Source of the DNA: Cellvibrionales bacterium
GTDB taxonomy: Bacteria > Pseudomonadota > Gammaproteobacteria > Pseudomonadales > JAHEIH01
Assembly (NCBI GenBank): GCA_024639455.1
Contig: JAHEIH010000012.1
Coordinates: 12,194-53,842, forward strand
Direction: 5' to 3'
DNA: 41,649 bases
The notes under the pieces were generated by a model. That model saw only the letters and a program-made list of their open reading frames with translations, was not told the DNA's origin and did no database searches. Below are positions 15,084 to 23,966 of the stretch, in pieces (within the stretch, counting starts at the first letter, position 1; the number at the start of each line of letters is the position of its first letter). The position numbers and the translations under genes were made by a program.

Positions 15084-16721
15084 ATGGAACGCGAATTTAT
15101 GGAATTTGATGTCGTCATCGTTGGCGCAGGCCCCTCTGGCCTAGCGGCAGCTTGCCAGCTGCGACAGCTGTCAGAAGACATCAGTGTTTGCGTAGTCGAG
15201 AAAGGCTCAGAAGTGGGTGCCCATATTTTGTCTGGTGCTGTTTTTGAACCCCGCGCCTTGAATGAGCTTTTCCCCGATTGGAAAGAGCGCGGTGCCCCGC
15301 TCAATACCGCGGTAACGCGTGACGAGATTCACCTATTCAAGAATGACACCGCCACGCAAGTGATCCCCAATATGTTTGTGCCCAAAACCATGCACAACGA
15401 GGGCAACTACATCATCAGCTTGAGCAACATGTGTCGCTGGTTGGCGGAGCAAGCTGAAGCACTCGGCGCGGAAATTTACCCAGGCTTTGCCGCGGCAGAA
15501 ATTTTGTTTGGCGAAGATGGCCGCGTCACCGGTATCGCCACTGGTGACATGGGTGTGGGCCACGACGGCGAGCCCACCGACAACTACATGCCTGGCATGG
15601 AACTGCGCGCCAAATACACCTTGTTTGCCGAAGGTTGCCGCGGCCATCTAGGCAAGCAGTTAATGGACCAGCTCAACCTGCGCGAAGGCAAAGAGCCCCA
15701 GCACTACGGCATTGGCATTAAAGAATTGTGGGAGATCCCCGCCGACAAACACGAACAAGGCCTGGTTATGCACACCGCGGGCTGGCCGCTGGCAGAAAGT
15801 GGCTCCGCCGGCGGTTCGTTCCTGTACCACATCGAAGACAACCAAGTCGCACTGGGTCTGATAACCGATTTAGGATACAGCAACCCACACGTCAGCCCCT
15901 TTGAAGAGTTCCAACGCTACAAGCAGCACCCCGCTGTTAAACGCTTCTTAGAAGGCGGCAAGCGTATTTCTTACGGCGCTCGCGCCATCGCCAAAGGCGG
16001 TATACAGTCGCTACCCAAAATGTCATTCCCCGGCGGTATGCTGATTGGCTGTGACGCCGGCACACTGAACTTTGCAAAAATTAAAGGCAGCCACACCGCG
16101 ATGAAGTCAGGCATGGTCGCCGCTGAAGTATTGGCACCTGCCTTGGCAGAGGGCGCCGATGGTGCAGAATTAGCCTACGATGCGGCGTTCCAAGACAGTT
16201 GGGCTTACAAAGAACTGCACGCGCAACGCAACTTCGGCCCAGCGCAGCACAAATTTGGCAACATTTTAGGGTCGGCCTATGCCTTTATCGATATCAACAT
16301 CTTCGGCGGTAAATTGCCCTGGACCTTGAGCGATCCAACCCCTGATCATGCCACGCTCAAACCCGCTAGCGAGTGCAAGAAGATCAACTATCCCAAGCCC
16401 GATGGCGTGATCAGCTTCGACCGTTTGTCTTCAGTGTTCCTTTCGAACACCAACCATGAAGAAGACCAGCCTTGCCACTTACAGCTGAAAGATGCCAACG
16501 TGCCCTTGGCGCACAACCTGCCCATGTTTGACGAACCCGCGCAGCGCTACTGCCCTGCCGGCGTTTATGAGATCGTGGAAGAGGAAGGCGGTAACAAACG
16601 CTTCCAGATCAACGCGCAGAACTGCGTACACTGTAAGACGTGTGACATTAAAGATCCTAGTCAGAACATCGTTTGGGTCACCCCCGAAGGGGCTGGCGGT
16701 CCCAACTACCCCAATATGTAA
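15084..16721 (+). CDS. Electron transfer flavoprotein-ubiquinone oxidoreductase
   Basis: A 545-residue membrane-associated flavo-iron-sulfur enzyme that takes electrons from reduced ETF (loaded by acyl-CoA dehydrogenases) and passes them to ubiquinone. The FAD-binding motif VIVGAGPSGL places GxGxxG at residues 14-19. The C-terminal 4Fe-4S ligands are Cys490 (RYCPAGVYE) and C514-V-H-C517-K-T-C520, and the protein ends GGPNYPNM as the family does. Length equals the family norm. ATG at 15084 follows ACGAGG. A terminator follows directly. The etfA/etfB genes are not in the window, but a convergent acyl-CoA dehydrogenase gene lies next to it. Confidence 0.95.
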   Translation: MEREFMEFDVVIVGAGPSGLAAACQLRQLSEDISVCVVEKGSEVGAHILSGAVFEPRALNELFPDWKERGAPLNTAVTRDEIHLFKNDTATQVIPNMFVPKTMHNEGNYIISLSNMCRWLAEQAEALGAEIYPGFAAAEILFGEDGRVTGIATGDMGVGHDGEPTDNYMPGMELRAKYTLFAEGCRGHLGKQLMDQLNLREGKEPQHYGIGIKELWEIPADKHEQGLVMHTAGWPLAESGSAGGSFLYHIEDNQVALGLITDLGYSNPHVSPFEEFQRYKQHPAVKRFLEGGKRISYGARAIAKGGIQSLPKMSFPGGMLIGCDAGTLNFAKIKGSHTAMKSGMVAAEVLAPALAEGADGAELAYDAAFQDSWAYKELHAQRNFGPAQHKFGNILGSAYAFIDINIFGGKLPWTLSDPTPDHATLKPASECKKINYPKPDGVISFDRLSSVFLSNTNHEEDQPCHLQLKDANVPLAHNLPMFDEPAQRYCPAGVYEIVEEEGGNKRFQINAQNCVHCKTCDIKDPSQNIVWVTPEGAGGPNYPNM

Positions 16722-16726
16722 TAGCA

Positions 16727-16754
16727 AAAGCCCCGCTCATGCGGGGCTTTTTTT
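16727..16754 (+). terminator. Rho-independent terminator after ETF-QO
   Basis: A perfect 10-bp stem (AAAGCCCCGC / GCGGGGCTTT) with a TCAT loop is followed by a seven-base T run. On the minus strand it is followed by four T residues, so it may also end the convergent acyl-CoA dehydrogenase transcript. Confidence 0.92.
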
Positions 16755-16780
16755 GGGAGCTGTTCTAAGAACCGTGGGAC

Positions 16781-18004
16781 CTATCCCCACCGTGCAATAA
16801 TCTGCTTACCAAGCGACATCAAGTGCACCTCGTCTGGACCATCTGCCATGCGGCACCAGCGCGCATAGCTAAACGCTTCAGCCATCGGGAAGTCGGCACT
16901 GAAGCCACCGGCGCCGTGCAACTGCATGCAGCGGTCGATAATGTCTTGCACCATGGTAGGCACGCGCGCCTTGGTGGCGGAAATCAAATCGATCGAGTGT
17001 TTTATACCCTGGCTATCCATCGCTTCAGCGGTACGATACACCATCAAACGCGCCATTTCTAAATCGGCATAACTCCGCGCGATTGATTCACGCACTCCTT
17101 GGTTGCGGTTCATAGGCTGACCAAACACCCCGCGGGCGTTGACTCTTTTGCAGGTGATCTCCAAGCAGCGCTGGGCAGCACCAATCAGACGCATGCAGTG
17201 GTGCATGCGGCCGGGGCCTAGCCTGCCTTGAGCGATTTCAAAACCACGCCCAGGGCCCAAGATCATGTGATCATCAGGCACCCAAACATTGTTAAACACC
17301 ATCTCGGCGTGACCAAAGGGTGGGTCCACATAGCCAAAGGCACTCATTGGGCGGATGATGTCGATACCGGGCGTATCCCGCGGCACCAAGATCTGGCTTT
17401 GCTGCAAGTGGCGGGCGGGGTTGTCAGGGTCGTTCTTGCCCATCACAATGAAAATCTGGCAACGCTCGTACATGGCGCCAGAAATGAACCACTTGCGACC
17501 ATTGAGACGCCAACCCTCGCCGTCTTTTTCAATACTCAGCTGCACATTCGTGGCGTCGCTACTGGCCACCTGAGGTTCAGTCATGGCGAAGGCCGAACGG
17601 ATGTCACCCGCTAACAAAGGCGCGAGCCACCGATCCTGCTGCGCTTCGTCGCCAAACTTCATCAGCACTTCCATGTTGCCGGTATCGGGCGCGTTACAGT
17701 TGAACACTTCTGAGGACCACAACACTCGACCCATTAACTCTGCCATCGGCGTGTAATCGAGATTGGAGTACCCCTCGTGGTCAACGAACTGCGCTAGCGA
17801 TGGAGGGACAAACAGGTTCCACAACCCGGCCGCTTTTGCTTTGCCTTTAAGTTCCTGCATGATCGGCACGGTGGCCCAGGGATCCGCAGCATTGTTTAAT
17901 TGCTGGTGGTAGATCGCTTCGTTGGGATAGATGTGTTCGTCAAAAAAGGTGTGCAACTCGGCAAGGGTTTGCTCGGCGCGAGGAGATATCTGCAAGTTAA
18001 ACAT
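16781..18004 (-). CDS. Acyl-CoA dehydrogenase family protein
   Basis: A 407-residue flavoenzyme of the ACAD10/11-like branch, which introduces the alpha-beta double bond into acyl-CoA and passes electrons to ETF. Motifs: FAMTEPQVASSDATN and NGRKWFISGA of the FAD/substrate middle domain, the GPGRMHHCMRLIGAAQRCLE helix, and MQLHGAGGFSADFPMAEAFSYAR near the end, with MADGPDEVH completing the active-site region. The start is ATG 18002-18004 (MFNLQISPRAEQTL), preceded by AAGAGG; the frame is open for 87 more codons upstream, but that sequence is Arg/Ser-rich, overlaps an inverted repeat and is unlike the family. It is convergent with ETF-QO, its likely downstream electron acceptor. Confidence 0.92.
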   Translation of the reverse strand: MFNLQISPRAEQTLAELHTFFDEHIYPNEAIYHQQLNNAADPWATVPIMQELKGKAKAAGLWNLFVPPSLAQFVDHEGYSNLDYTPMAELMGRVLWSSEVFNCNAPDTGNMEVLMKFGDEAQQDRWLAPLLAGDIRSAFAMTEPQVASSDATNVQLSIEKDGEGWRLNGRKWFISGAMYERCQIFIVMGKNDPDNPARHLQQSQILVPRDTPGIDIIRPMSAFGYVDPPFGHAEMVFNNVWVPDDHMILGPGRGFEIAQGRLGPGRMHHCMRLIGAAQRCLEITCKRVNARGVFGQPMNRNQGVRESIARSYADLEMARLMVYRTAEAMDSQGIKHSIDLISATKARVPTMVQDIIDRCMQLHGAGGFSADFPMAEAFSYARWCRMADGPDEVHLMSLGKQIIARWG

Positions 18005-18090
18005 GGCGAAGCCTCTTATTCGTTTGGCTTCATTGTTGTCAGAGTGGCAGCGAATTGAAAGACGCAATATGCGCCACGATGATCTGTGGG

Positions 18091-18112
18091 TTGCCACGCG
18101 GAGCGTGCGCAA
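18091..18112 (-). promoter_or_regulatory. Hairpin in the acyl-CoA dehydrogenase leader
   Basis: On the minus strand TTGC-G-CACGC, a three-base TCC loop, then GCGTG-GCAA form a nine-pair stem with one bulged G. It lies about 90 bases upstream of the acyl-CoA dehydrogenase ATG, inside its presumed leader. No T-run follows on the minus strand. Role unknown. Confidence 0.4.
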
Positions 18113-18135
18113 CATTTTCAAGGGAATTAAATGGG

Positions 18136-18261
18136 GATTAAGCGTCGCGAGCGATGGCAGAGTGAGGCGCGCGCCTTTGAAAAAAAAGGAGTTTACTGGT
18201 CGTAAATGAGTATTTTTGAAAAGGCGCGCAACGAAGCTATGCCGAGCGCAGCAGCTTAATC
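18136..18261. repeat. ~126-bp imperfect palindrome (REP/MITE-like)
   Basis: Both ends carry GATTAAGC in inverted orientation (18136-18143 and 18254-18261), equidistant from a centre at about 18199. The inner 28-base arms (18169-18196 and 18202-18229) match at 21 of 28 positions around a five-base TGGTC loop, with GCGCGCCTTT at the outer and TTTAC at the inner end of each arm. The right end contains the stop codon of the ABC exporter gene. It fills half of the gap to the acyl-CoA dehydrogenase gene. The symmetry suggests a dispersed non-coding palindromic element or a strong mRNA fold that ends or protects the exporter transcript. Copy number cannot be judged from this window. Confidence 0.65.
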
Positions 18262-20091
18262 GCAATCTTCACCAAGGAAGCCACCAGTCTGTCTCGCCCA
18301 CAACTGGGCATAAATACCCTCGTGGCTAAGCAATTCACGGTGCGATCCAGTCTCGATAATGCGCCCCTCGTCCATCACCACCAATCGATCCATGGCGGCA
18401 ATCGTCGACAAGCGATGGGCAATCGCGATCACTGTCTTGCCTTCCATCAATTCATAAAGACTTGACTGGATAGCGGCTTCAACTTCGGAATCGAGCGCCG
18501 ACGTCGCTTCGTCTAATACGAGGATAGGCGCATCTTTAAGCAGCACGCGCGCAATGGCAATGCGCTGGCGTTGGCCACCAGATAATTTAACACCGCGTTC
18601 GCCCACTTGGGCGTCGTAGCCGGTGTTGCCGTCGGCATCGCGCAACTGCAGGATAAATTCGTGGGCCTCGGCGCGCTTGGCGGCGTCGATCATGTCGTCT
18701 TCAGACGCATCGGGGCGACCGTAGAGAATGTTTTCACGCACGGTGCGGTGCAGCAGCGAGGTATCTTGCGTAACCATACCAATATTGGCGCGCAGACTTT
18801 CTTGCTGTACCTGGGAGATATCCTGGCCGTCGATACTTATACGCCCCTCGGCGACATCGTAAAAACGCAGCAATAAATTCACTGTGGTCGACTTACCCGC
18901 GCCGGAACGGCCAACCAAGGCCACTTTTTCACCGGGCTTCACATCCAGGGTAAAGTTATCAATGACGCGGCGATCGCCATCATAGTAAAAATTGACTGAC
19001 TCAAAATCGATCGCACCTGCGTTGACCTGTAACGCAGGAGCTGCCGGCACGTCTGTCACGCTCACTGGGGTACTCAGGGTATTCATACCATCGACCACGG
19101 TACCAATATTTTCAAACAGGGCGCTCACCTCCCACATAATCCAGTGAGCCATACCGTTTAAGCGCAGCGCCACCGCGATAGCGATAGCAATGTCGCCCAC
19201 ACTGACCAGCTCGTGTAGCCATAGGTAAATAGCCAAAGCACCCGTGCAAAAAGACAGTAAATGATTGATAACCTGTACACTAACGTTGAGTCCTGTGGCC
19301 AAACGCATTTGCCGGTATACCGTGTCGATAAAACCGTCCATGCTGTCGCGGGCATAATCTGCTTCTCGCGAGGTATGCGAGAACAATTTGACGGTTTGCA
19401 CGTTAGAGTAGGCATCAACCACACGGCCGGTCATGGTGGCACGTGCATCGGCTTGTTCGATCGACACGTTTTTCAGCCTAGGCACAAAGTGGAACTGAAT
19501 AACCACATAGGCGGCCAGCCAGGCCAACATAGGCAGCATCAGCAACCAATGCGAAGACGCGACAATGACCAGCGCGCTAATAAAGTACACCGAGATAAAC
19601 ACCAAAACATCCAGCAGTTTCATGACGCCTTCACGCACCGCTAGTGCGGTTTGCATCATTTTCGTGGCGACGCGGCCCGCAAAATCTTTGGTATAAAAAT
19701 CAAGACTTTGGCGCAGTAAGTAGCGGTGGGCGCGCCAGCGAATCGACATGGGGTAATTCCCCAGCAAACTTTGGTGCGACACCAAGCTATGTAGCAACCC
19801 CAACAGGGGCAAAATTATCAGCGGCACCGAGGCCATCCACATCAATGTGGGCCACTCTGTATCGAGGAAGGTACGGCGGTCGCTCTCGGCTAGCCAATCC
19901 ACCAAGCGCCCCATAAAGCCAAACAGGGTCACTTCGAACACCGCCACCAAGGCCGTGAGCATCGACAACACAATCAGCGGCTTGGCAAACCCCTGGCTGT
20001 AATAGCGACAAAACGCCAACACACCGCGCGGTGGTTGGCCGAGGTTTGTCTCGGGAAAAGCGTCAGTGAGGCGTTCAAAAAAACCAAACAT
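18256..20091 (-). CDS. ABC exporter, fused permease and ATPase
   Basis: A 611-residue half-transporter of the ABCB/MsbA-like type, expected to act as a homodimer in the inner membrane. Six membrane spans occupy about residues 38-330. The nucleotide-binding domain has Walker A G394-RSGAGKST402, the Q-loop at Gln442, signature LSGGQ (503-507), Walker B ILVLDE (523-528) and the switch His559. It resembles lipid/multidrug exporters, but the substrate cannot be told. The start ATG at 20089-20091 lies three bases after the MOSC gene stop, so the two are probably cotranscribed. Its stop codon is inside the palindrome described separately. Confidence 0.9.
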   Translation of the reverse strand: MFGFFERLTDAFPETNLGQPPRGVLAFCRYYSQGFAKPLIVLSMLTALVAVFEVTLFGFMGRLVDWLAESDRRTFLDTEWPTLMWMASVPLIILPLLGLLHSLVSHQSLLGNYPMSIRWRAHRYLLRQSLDFYTKDFAGRVATKMMQTALAVREGVMKLLDVLVFISVYFISALVIVASSHWLLMLPMLAWLAAYVVIQFHFVPRLKNVSIEQADARATMTGRVVDAYSNVQTVKLFSHTSREADYARDSMDGFIDTVYRQMRLATGLNVSVQVINHLLSFCTGALAIYLWLHELVSVGDIAIAIAVALRLNGMAHWIMWEVSALFENIGTVVDGMNTLSTPVSVTDVPAAPALQVNAGAIDFESVNFYYDGDRRVIDNFTLDVKPGEKVALVGRSGAGKSTTVNLLLRFYDVAEGRISIDGQDISQVQQESLRANIGMVTQDTSLLHRTVRENILYGRPDASEDDMIDAAKRAEAHEFILQLRDADGNTGYDAQVGERGVKLSGGQRQRIAIARVLLKDAPILVLDEATSALDSEVEAAIQSSLYELMEGKTVIAIAHRLSTIAAMDRLVVMDEGRIIETGSHRELLSHEGIYAQLWARQTGGFLGEDCD

Positions 20092-20094
20092 GGA

Positions 20095-20601
20095 TCAAAG
20101 CAACTTGGGTTGGCGCGCAAGCAGTTGTACAGCACTGCCAATCTGAATGCGACCCGACTGAACGATTTTGCAGCAGTAACCGCCGTAGCCCATCATGCTG
20201 ACGAAACCGCCTGGACCGAGGGTCTTTTCCATACGTTCGCAGGGGTCACACAAGGCACCCACGTCAACAATTGCCTCGCCAATCTGCACACGCTGATAGC
20301 GCAAAGCATTGAGGTTTACCCCCGACACCACGATATTGCGACGCAATTCACTCGGGTCGATAGTACGCCCGACGCTGGCTTCAATTTGTTGGATAAATTC
20401 ACGCGAAATGAGGGTCACTTGGCGACCAGAGCCGGGAGTTTTAGCCATGCGGTGATCGCGGTGCAGGCCGCGACCTGCCTCAGCTTCAACATGCTCTAAC
20501 GCTTGCAGTGCCGCAAAACGCGCTGGCCGCACGCCAATCCATTCAACAGTACCTGTCGGCACCGTATCGGCGTAACGTTCAAACAGTTTGTAGACGTCCA
20601 T
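20095..20601 (-). CDS. MOSC domain-containing protein
   Basis: A 168-residue MOSC (Moco sulfurase C-terminal) domain protein. Members bind or transfer sulfur and may bind molybdenum cofactor; many bacterial ones are standalone. Visible traits are the RRNIVVSGVNL segment typical of MOSC, VTLISREFIQQIE, and a conserved Cys in GALCDPCERME that is the candidate sulfur-carrying residue. An N-terminal VEWIGVRPAR stretch replaces the usual start. It lies between a CPXCG mini-protein and an ABC exporter with gaps of 9 and 3 bases. Physiological substrate unknown. Confidence 0.85.
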   Translation of the reverse strand: MDVYKLFERYADTVPTGTVEWIGVRPARFAALQALEHVEAEAGRGLHRDHRMAKTPGSGRQVTLISREFIQQIEASVGRTIDPSELRRNIVVSGVNLNALRYQRVQIGEAIVDVGALCDPCERMEKTLGPGGFVSMMGYGGYCCKIVQSGRIQIGSAVQLLARQPKLL

Positions 20602-20610
20602 GCGGCCTCG

Positions 20611-20799
20611 CTAGTCGCTATCGGTGCGGATATCGAGTTGAATGTCGCCATCCCACTCGAATACGTGAATTTCAATCGGGGAGCAACACACTCGACAATC
20701 TTGGATGAGTTGTTGACCGATATCGCAGCTGGTATCTACCGCGATATCGTTGGTTTGCAAACAGTAAGGACAGGCGAATTGGCAATCGACAATATCCAC
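20611..20799 (-). CDS. CPXCG-type cysteine-rich small protein
   Basis: A 62-residue protein with two Cys pairs, CPYC (residues 10-13) and CRVCC (35-39), the layout of the small CPXCG family that probably binds zinc. The last residue of the first pair motif is Leu rather than Gly (CPYCL). The acidic C-terminus FEWDGDIQLDIRTDSD fits a small soluble metal-binding protein. The start is GTG at 20797-20799, with a strong GGAGGGA upstream. Function is not established for the family. It lies 12 bases after lipA in the same direction. Confidence 0.8.
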   Translation of the reverse strand: MDIVDCQFACPYCLQTNDIAVDTSCDIGQQLIQDCRVCCSPIEIHVFEWDGDIQLDIRTDSD

Positions 20800-20811
20800 A
20801 CGTCCCTCCGC

Positions 20812-21786
20812 TTACACCTTAAGCGCTTTAAGTTTGCTCAGATCCACTTGCTTATCGGCGTGGTACGAAGAACGCACCAAGGGGCCGCTGGCGACACTTA
20901 AAAAGCCCATCTCTTCAGCAATTTTGCCAAGCTCGGCAAACTCATCGGGGTGTACGTAGCGATCCATCGGGTAGTGATTCTTACTGGGCATCAAATACTG
21001 CCCCAAGGTCAGCATATCGATATTGTGCGCGCGCATATCTTCAAACACTTGCAACAACTCATCACGGGTTTCACCCATACCAAGCATCAAGCCCGTCTTT
21101 GTCAGCACCTCAGGGTTGCGCTCCTTGTATTTATTGAGAAGATCTAACGACCACTGGTAGTCAGAGCCTGGGCGCATTTCTTTATACAAACGCGGCACGG
21201 ATTCTAAATTGTGGTTAAACACATCCGGCGCCTCGGCACTCAAGATATCTAACGCGACATCCATGCGACCACGGAAGTCAGGCACCAATACCTCTACCCG
21301 AATACCGGGGCGGCGGGCGCGGGTTTCGCGTATACAATCGGCAAAGTGCTGGGCACCACCGTCGCGCAGGTCATCGCGGTCTACCGAGGTAATCACCACG
21401 TATTTTAAGCCCATGTCTTGGATCGCTTCAGCCAGTTCGACGGGCTCGTTGGGGTCCAGTGCCAGCGGGCGGCCATGCGCCACGTCGCAGAAAGGGCAAC
21501 GGCGGGTACAGATTTCACCCATAATCATAAACGTCGCTGTACCACCGCTAAAGCATTCGCTCAGATTGGGGCAATTGGCTTCTTCACACACCGAGGCCAA
21601 CTTGTGTTTACGCAGACGTTCTTTCACTTCGGTAACTTTTGCCGAGGGTGACATTTTGATGCGCAGCCATTCCGGTTTACGAGGGATTTCCTCGGTGGGA
21701 ATTATCTTCACTGGGATGCGTGACACCTTATCGTAGCCGCGCAATTTTTCTCCGGGGACAACCTTTTTGGGTTTTTCGTTACTCAT
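20812..21786 (-). CDS. lipA: Lipoyl synthase
   Basis: A 324-residue radical-SAM enzyme inserting two sulfurs into octanoyl groups on lipoyl domains of 2-oxoacid dehydrogenases and GcvH. The auxiliary cluster ligands are C67, C72 and C78 ([12 protein letters not shown]), the radical-SAM cluster ligands are C93, C97 and C100 (CTRRCPFC), and the C-terminal RSSY motif (305-308) supplies the fourth auxiliary ligand. ATG at 21784-21786 (MSNEKPKK) is chosen over an in-frame TTG four codons earlier. It lies nine bases after lipB, which makes its octanoylated substrate. Confidence 0.97.
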   Translation of the reverse strand: MSNEKPKKVVPGEKLRGYDKVSRIPVKIIPTEEIPRKPEWLRIKMSPSAKVTEVKERLRKHKLASVCEEANCPNLSECFSGGTATFMIMGEICTRRCPFCDVAHGRPLALDPNEPVELAEAIQDMGLKYVVITSVDRDDLRDGGAQHFADCIRETRARRPGIRVEVLVPDFRGRMDVALDILSAEAPDVFNHNLESVPRLYKEMRPGSDYQWSLDLLNKYKERNPEVLTKTGLMLGMGETRDELLQVFEDMRAHNIDMLTLGQYLMPSKNHYPMDRYVHPDEFAELGKIAEEMGFLSVASGPLVRSSYHADKQVDLSKLKALKV

Positions 21787-21794
21787 GGTCTTTC

Positions 21795-22445
21795 TCAATA
21801 GGGCAATGCCAGGGTCGCCGGCACGCTGTCAGTAATTTCGGTGTTTAACTGGTCGGCAATAGCGGCCGCTAGTTTGGTCTCGACCTCGTCGATACCGGGT
21901 GTTTTATCGCCCAACAATTGGCGCATACAGATCACTTCCATGCCCTGATAGCCACAGGGGTTAATGCGCAGGAAAGGCTCCATATCCATATCTACGTTCA
22001 AACTTAAGCCGTGGTAGGAGCAACCACGCTTTATTCGCAATCCCAACTGGGCAATCTTGGCATCGCCCACATACACACCCGGCGCGTCAGGGCGGGCGCG
22101 AGCGCTAATGCCGTAACCTGCCAACACATCAATAATGGCGTTTTCAATAGCGTTCACCAAGTCGCGCACACCGTAATCGGCGCGTTTAATATCAAACAAC
22201 ACATAGCCCACAATCTGCCCGGGGCCGTGGTAGGTCACCTGCCCGCCGCGGTCAGATTGCACCACAGGAATGTCACCGGTGAGCAATAGATGCTCTGGCT
22301 TGCCGGCCTGACCTTGGGTAAATACGGCAGGGTGTTGCAACAACCATAACTCGTCTCTAGCACTGCCATCGCGTTGCGCGGTATAGCGTTGCATCGCTTG
22401 GTAGACGTCGTCGTAGGGAAGTTGTCCGAAGTGGCGCAGCCGCAC
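21795..22445 (-). CDS. lipB: Octanoyltransferase
   Basis: A 216-residue enzyme moving octanoate from acyl-carrier protein to lipoyl domains, the step before LipA. It has the [16 protein letters not shown] motif, the catalytic Lys in [28 protein letters not shown], and the active-site Cys in INPCGYQGM. The start is GTG, sharing one base with the stop of the DUF493 gene (TAGTG), so translation is coupled. The order DUF493-lipB-lipA is conserved in gammaproteobacteria. Confidence 0.97.
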   Translation of the reverse strand: MRLRHFGQLPYDDVYQAMQRYTAQRDGSARDELWLLQHPAVFTQGQAGKPEHLLLTGDIPVVQSDRGGQVTYHGPGQIVGYVLFDIKRADYGVRDLVNAIENAIIDVLAGYGISARARPDAPGVYVGDAKIAQLGLRIKRGCSYHGLSLNVDMDMEPFLRINPCGYQGMEVICMRQLLGDKTPGIDEVETKLAAAIADQLNTEITDSVPATLALPY

Positions 22446-22717
22446 TACATCACCATGGTCACAACACCTGAGTTTTTCAGGTCGCTGTGCAATGCCTCAA
22501 GTTGCGGCTGGCCAGTAGCAATAATCGTCACCGTCATCGATACGAAGGTTCCCTTGCTGCTATCTTTCATCACCACACTGGTACGATCGTAATCGGGTGA
22601 ATGCTCCTCAACGATCTCTAATACCGTGCCCTTAAAGTGGTCACAGCTACGGCCTAAAATTTTGATCGGGTAGTCACAGGGGAACTCGATCTTTGGATCT
22701 TGAACGTCTTCGCTCAT
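22445..22717 (-). CDS. YbeD/DUF493 family protein
   Basis: A 90-residue protein of the YbeD (DUF493) family, with an ACT-like ferredoxin fold that has been suggested to be regulatory. The [12 protein letters not shown] start and the [25 protein letters not shown] end are characteristic. Almost always found between a D-Ala-D-Ala carboxypeptidase gene and lipB, as here. It overlaps both neighbours by one base (TAATG at the start, TAGTG at the end). Molecular function unknown. Confidence 0.93.
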   Translation of the reverse strand: MSEDVQDPKIEFPCDYPIKILGRSCDHFKGTVLEIVEEHSPDYDRTSVVMKDSSKGTFVSMTVTIIATGQPQLEALHSDLKNSGVVTMVM

Positions 22718-23904
22718 TAAATCGCACCAAATAATTGCATAAAGAACAGTTTGATGGCGTCTATCAGGCGGCCAAAGAAGCCAGCTTCTGCAACACTTTC
22801 CAACGCTACCACTGGCAGCGTCACGATGTTGTCATCGCCCAAGTTCACCACCAACTCACCTAGCGTTTGGCCTTCAGCCACGGCACCTTTAATCACTTTA
22901 TCGATGGTCATGTTGGCCTGTAGGTCGCCACGCGAACCGCGCGGAATGGTCACAAACACATCTTCGGCAATACCCAAACGCACACTGTTGCGCTCGGAAC
23001 CCCATAGGCGCGCCTCGGTCAACTGCTCACCGGCCTTATACAATTGGGGCGTTTCGTAAAAACGGAAGCCGTAGTTCAACAATTTGCTTGACTCCACTTG
23101 GCGGGAACGGGTGCTTTCGGTACCCATCACCACAGAAATCAAACGCATGCCGTTCTTCTCCGCCGATGTCACCAGGCAGTAACCTGCCTCTGAGGTGTGA
23201 CCAGTTTTCAGGCCATCGACGCCAAGCTGACCACCCAGCAAGCTATTGCGGTTGGGGGTACGAATACCGTTGTAGGTATAGCTCCGTTCGCTGTAGAGCT
23301 TATAGTCTTCGGGAAAATCATTGATGATGTGCTTGGCCAGAATCGACAAGTCGCGCGCGGTGGTTAGGTGGCCATCGGCGGGAAGACCGTGCGAATTGAC
23401 GAAATAGGTATTGCTCATGCCCATCACTTGGGCGTGCTGATTCATCACATCCGCAAACGCTGCTTCGCTACCGGCCAGGTGCTCAGCTACCGCCACAGTG
23501 GCATCGTTGCCAGAGCTGATAATGACACCGCGGTGAAGATCCTCTACCGCGACTTCAGTGCCGACTTCGATCCACATCAGCGATGACCCCTTAAACACAG
23601 GGTTTTGTGCCCAGGCATTCTTACTGATTTTGACCATGTCCGTGGGTTTGACGTTACCGCGAGCGATCTCGTACGACATGATGTAGCTGGTCATCATTTT
23701 GGTGAGGCTGGCTGGCGGCAACCGCTGGTCAGCATTGTTCTCCGCAAGAATTTTGCCGCTTTTAGCGTCGAGCAGCAGGTGAGCTGTCGCAGCCACCTCC
23801 GGTGGAGCGGGGATCAATTGGGGCGCGGATTGCGCCGCCGCAGATAAACTCAACACGCCCGACAACAGCGCGCTCGCAACGACCGACAGGTAACGAATAG
23901 ACAT
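22717..23904 (-). CDS. dacA: D-alanyl-D-alanine carboxypeptidase (PBP5/6 type)
   Basis: A 395-residue periplasmic enzyme trimming the terminal D-Ala of peptidoglycan pentapeptides. It has a signal peptide ending near SAAAQS-A, the active-site S66-L-T-K69, the S131-G-N motif and the K233-T-G box, then the family's C-terminal beta domain and an amphipathic membrane-binding helix at the end (FFGRLIDAIKLFFMQLFGAI). That helix and its place in the rodA-rlpA-lipB cluster support a PBP5/6 (DacA/DacC) role. dacC would be an equally fair symbol. Confidence 0.95.
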   Translation of the reverse strand: MSIRYLSVVASALLSGVLSLSAAAQSAPQLIPAPPEVAATAHLLLDAKSGKILAENNADQRLPPASLTKMMTSYIMSYEIARGNVKPTDMVKISKNAWAQNPVFKGSSLMWIEVGTEVAVEDLHRGVIISSGNDATVAVAEHLAGSEAAFADVMNQHAQVMGMSNTYFVNSHGLPADGHLTTARDLSILAKHIINDFPEDYKLYSERSYTYNGIRTPNRNSLLGGQLGVDGLKTGHTSEAGYCLVTSAEKNGMRLISVVMGTESTRSRQVESSKLLNYGFRFYETPQLYKAGEQLTEARLWGSERNSVRLGIAEDVFVTIPRGSRGDLQANMTIDKVIKGAVAEGQTLGELVVNLGDDNIVTLPVVALESVAEAGFFGRLIDAIKLFFMQLFGAI

Positions 23905-23966
23905 AGTACAGACAACCCTCCTTTTGGTGGCCGCAGTGTACCAAAATCTCAGGCGCTAAGCGACGC

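Noticed and set aside
18207-18258. Mini-frame MSIFEKARNEAMPSAAA inside the palindrome
   Set aside because: AAGGAG is about 14 bases away, too far, and the frame is explained by the inverted repeat.
18005-18265. Open upstream extension of the acyl-CoA dehydrogenase frame
   Set aside because: It crosses the palindrome and leader hairpin, is Arg/Ser-rich and unlike the family; an internal ATG with AAGAGG fits the family start.
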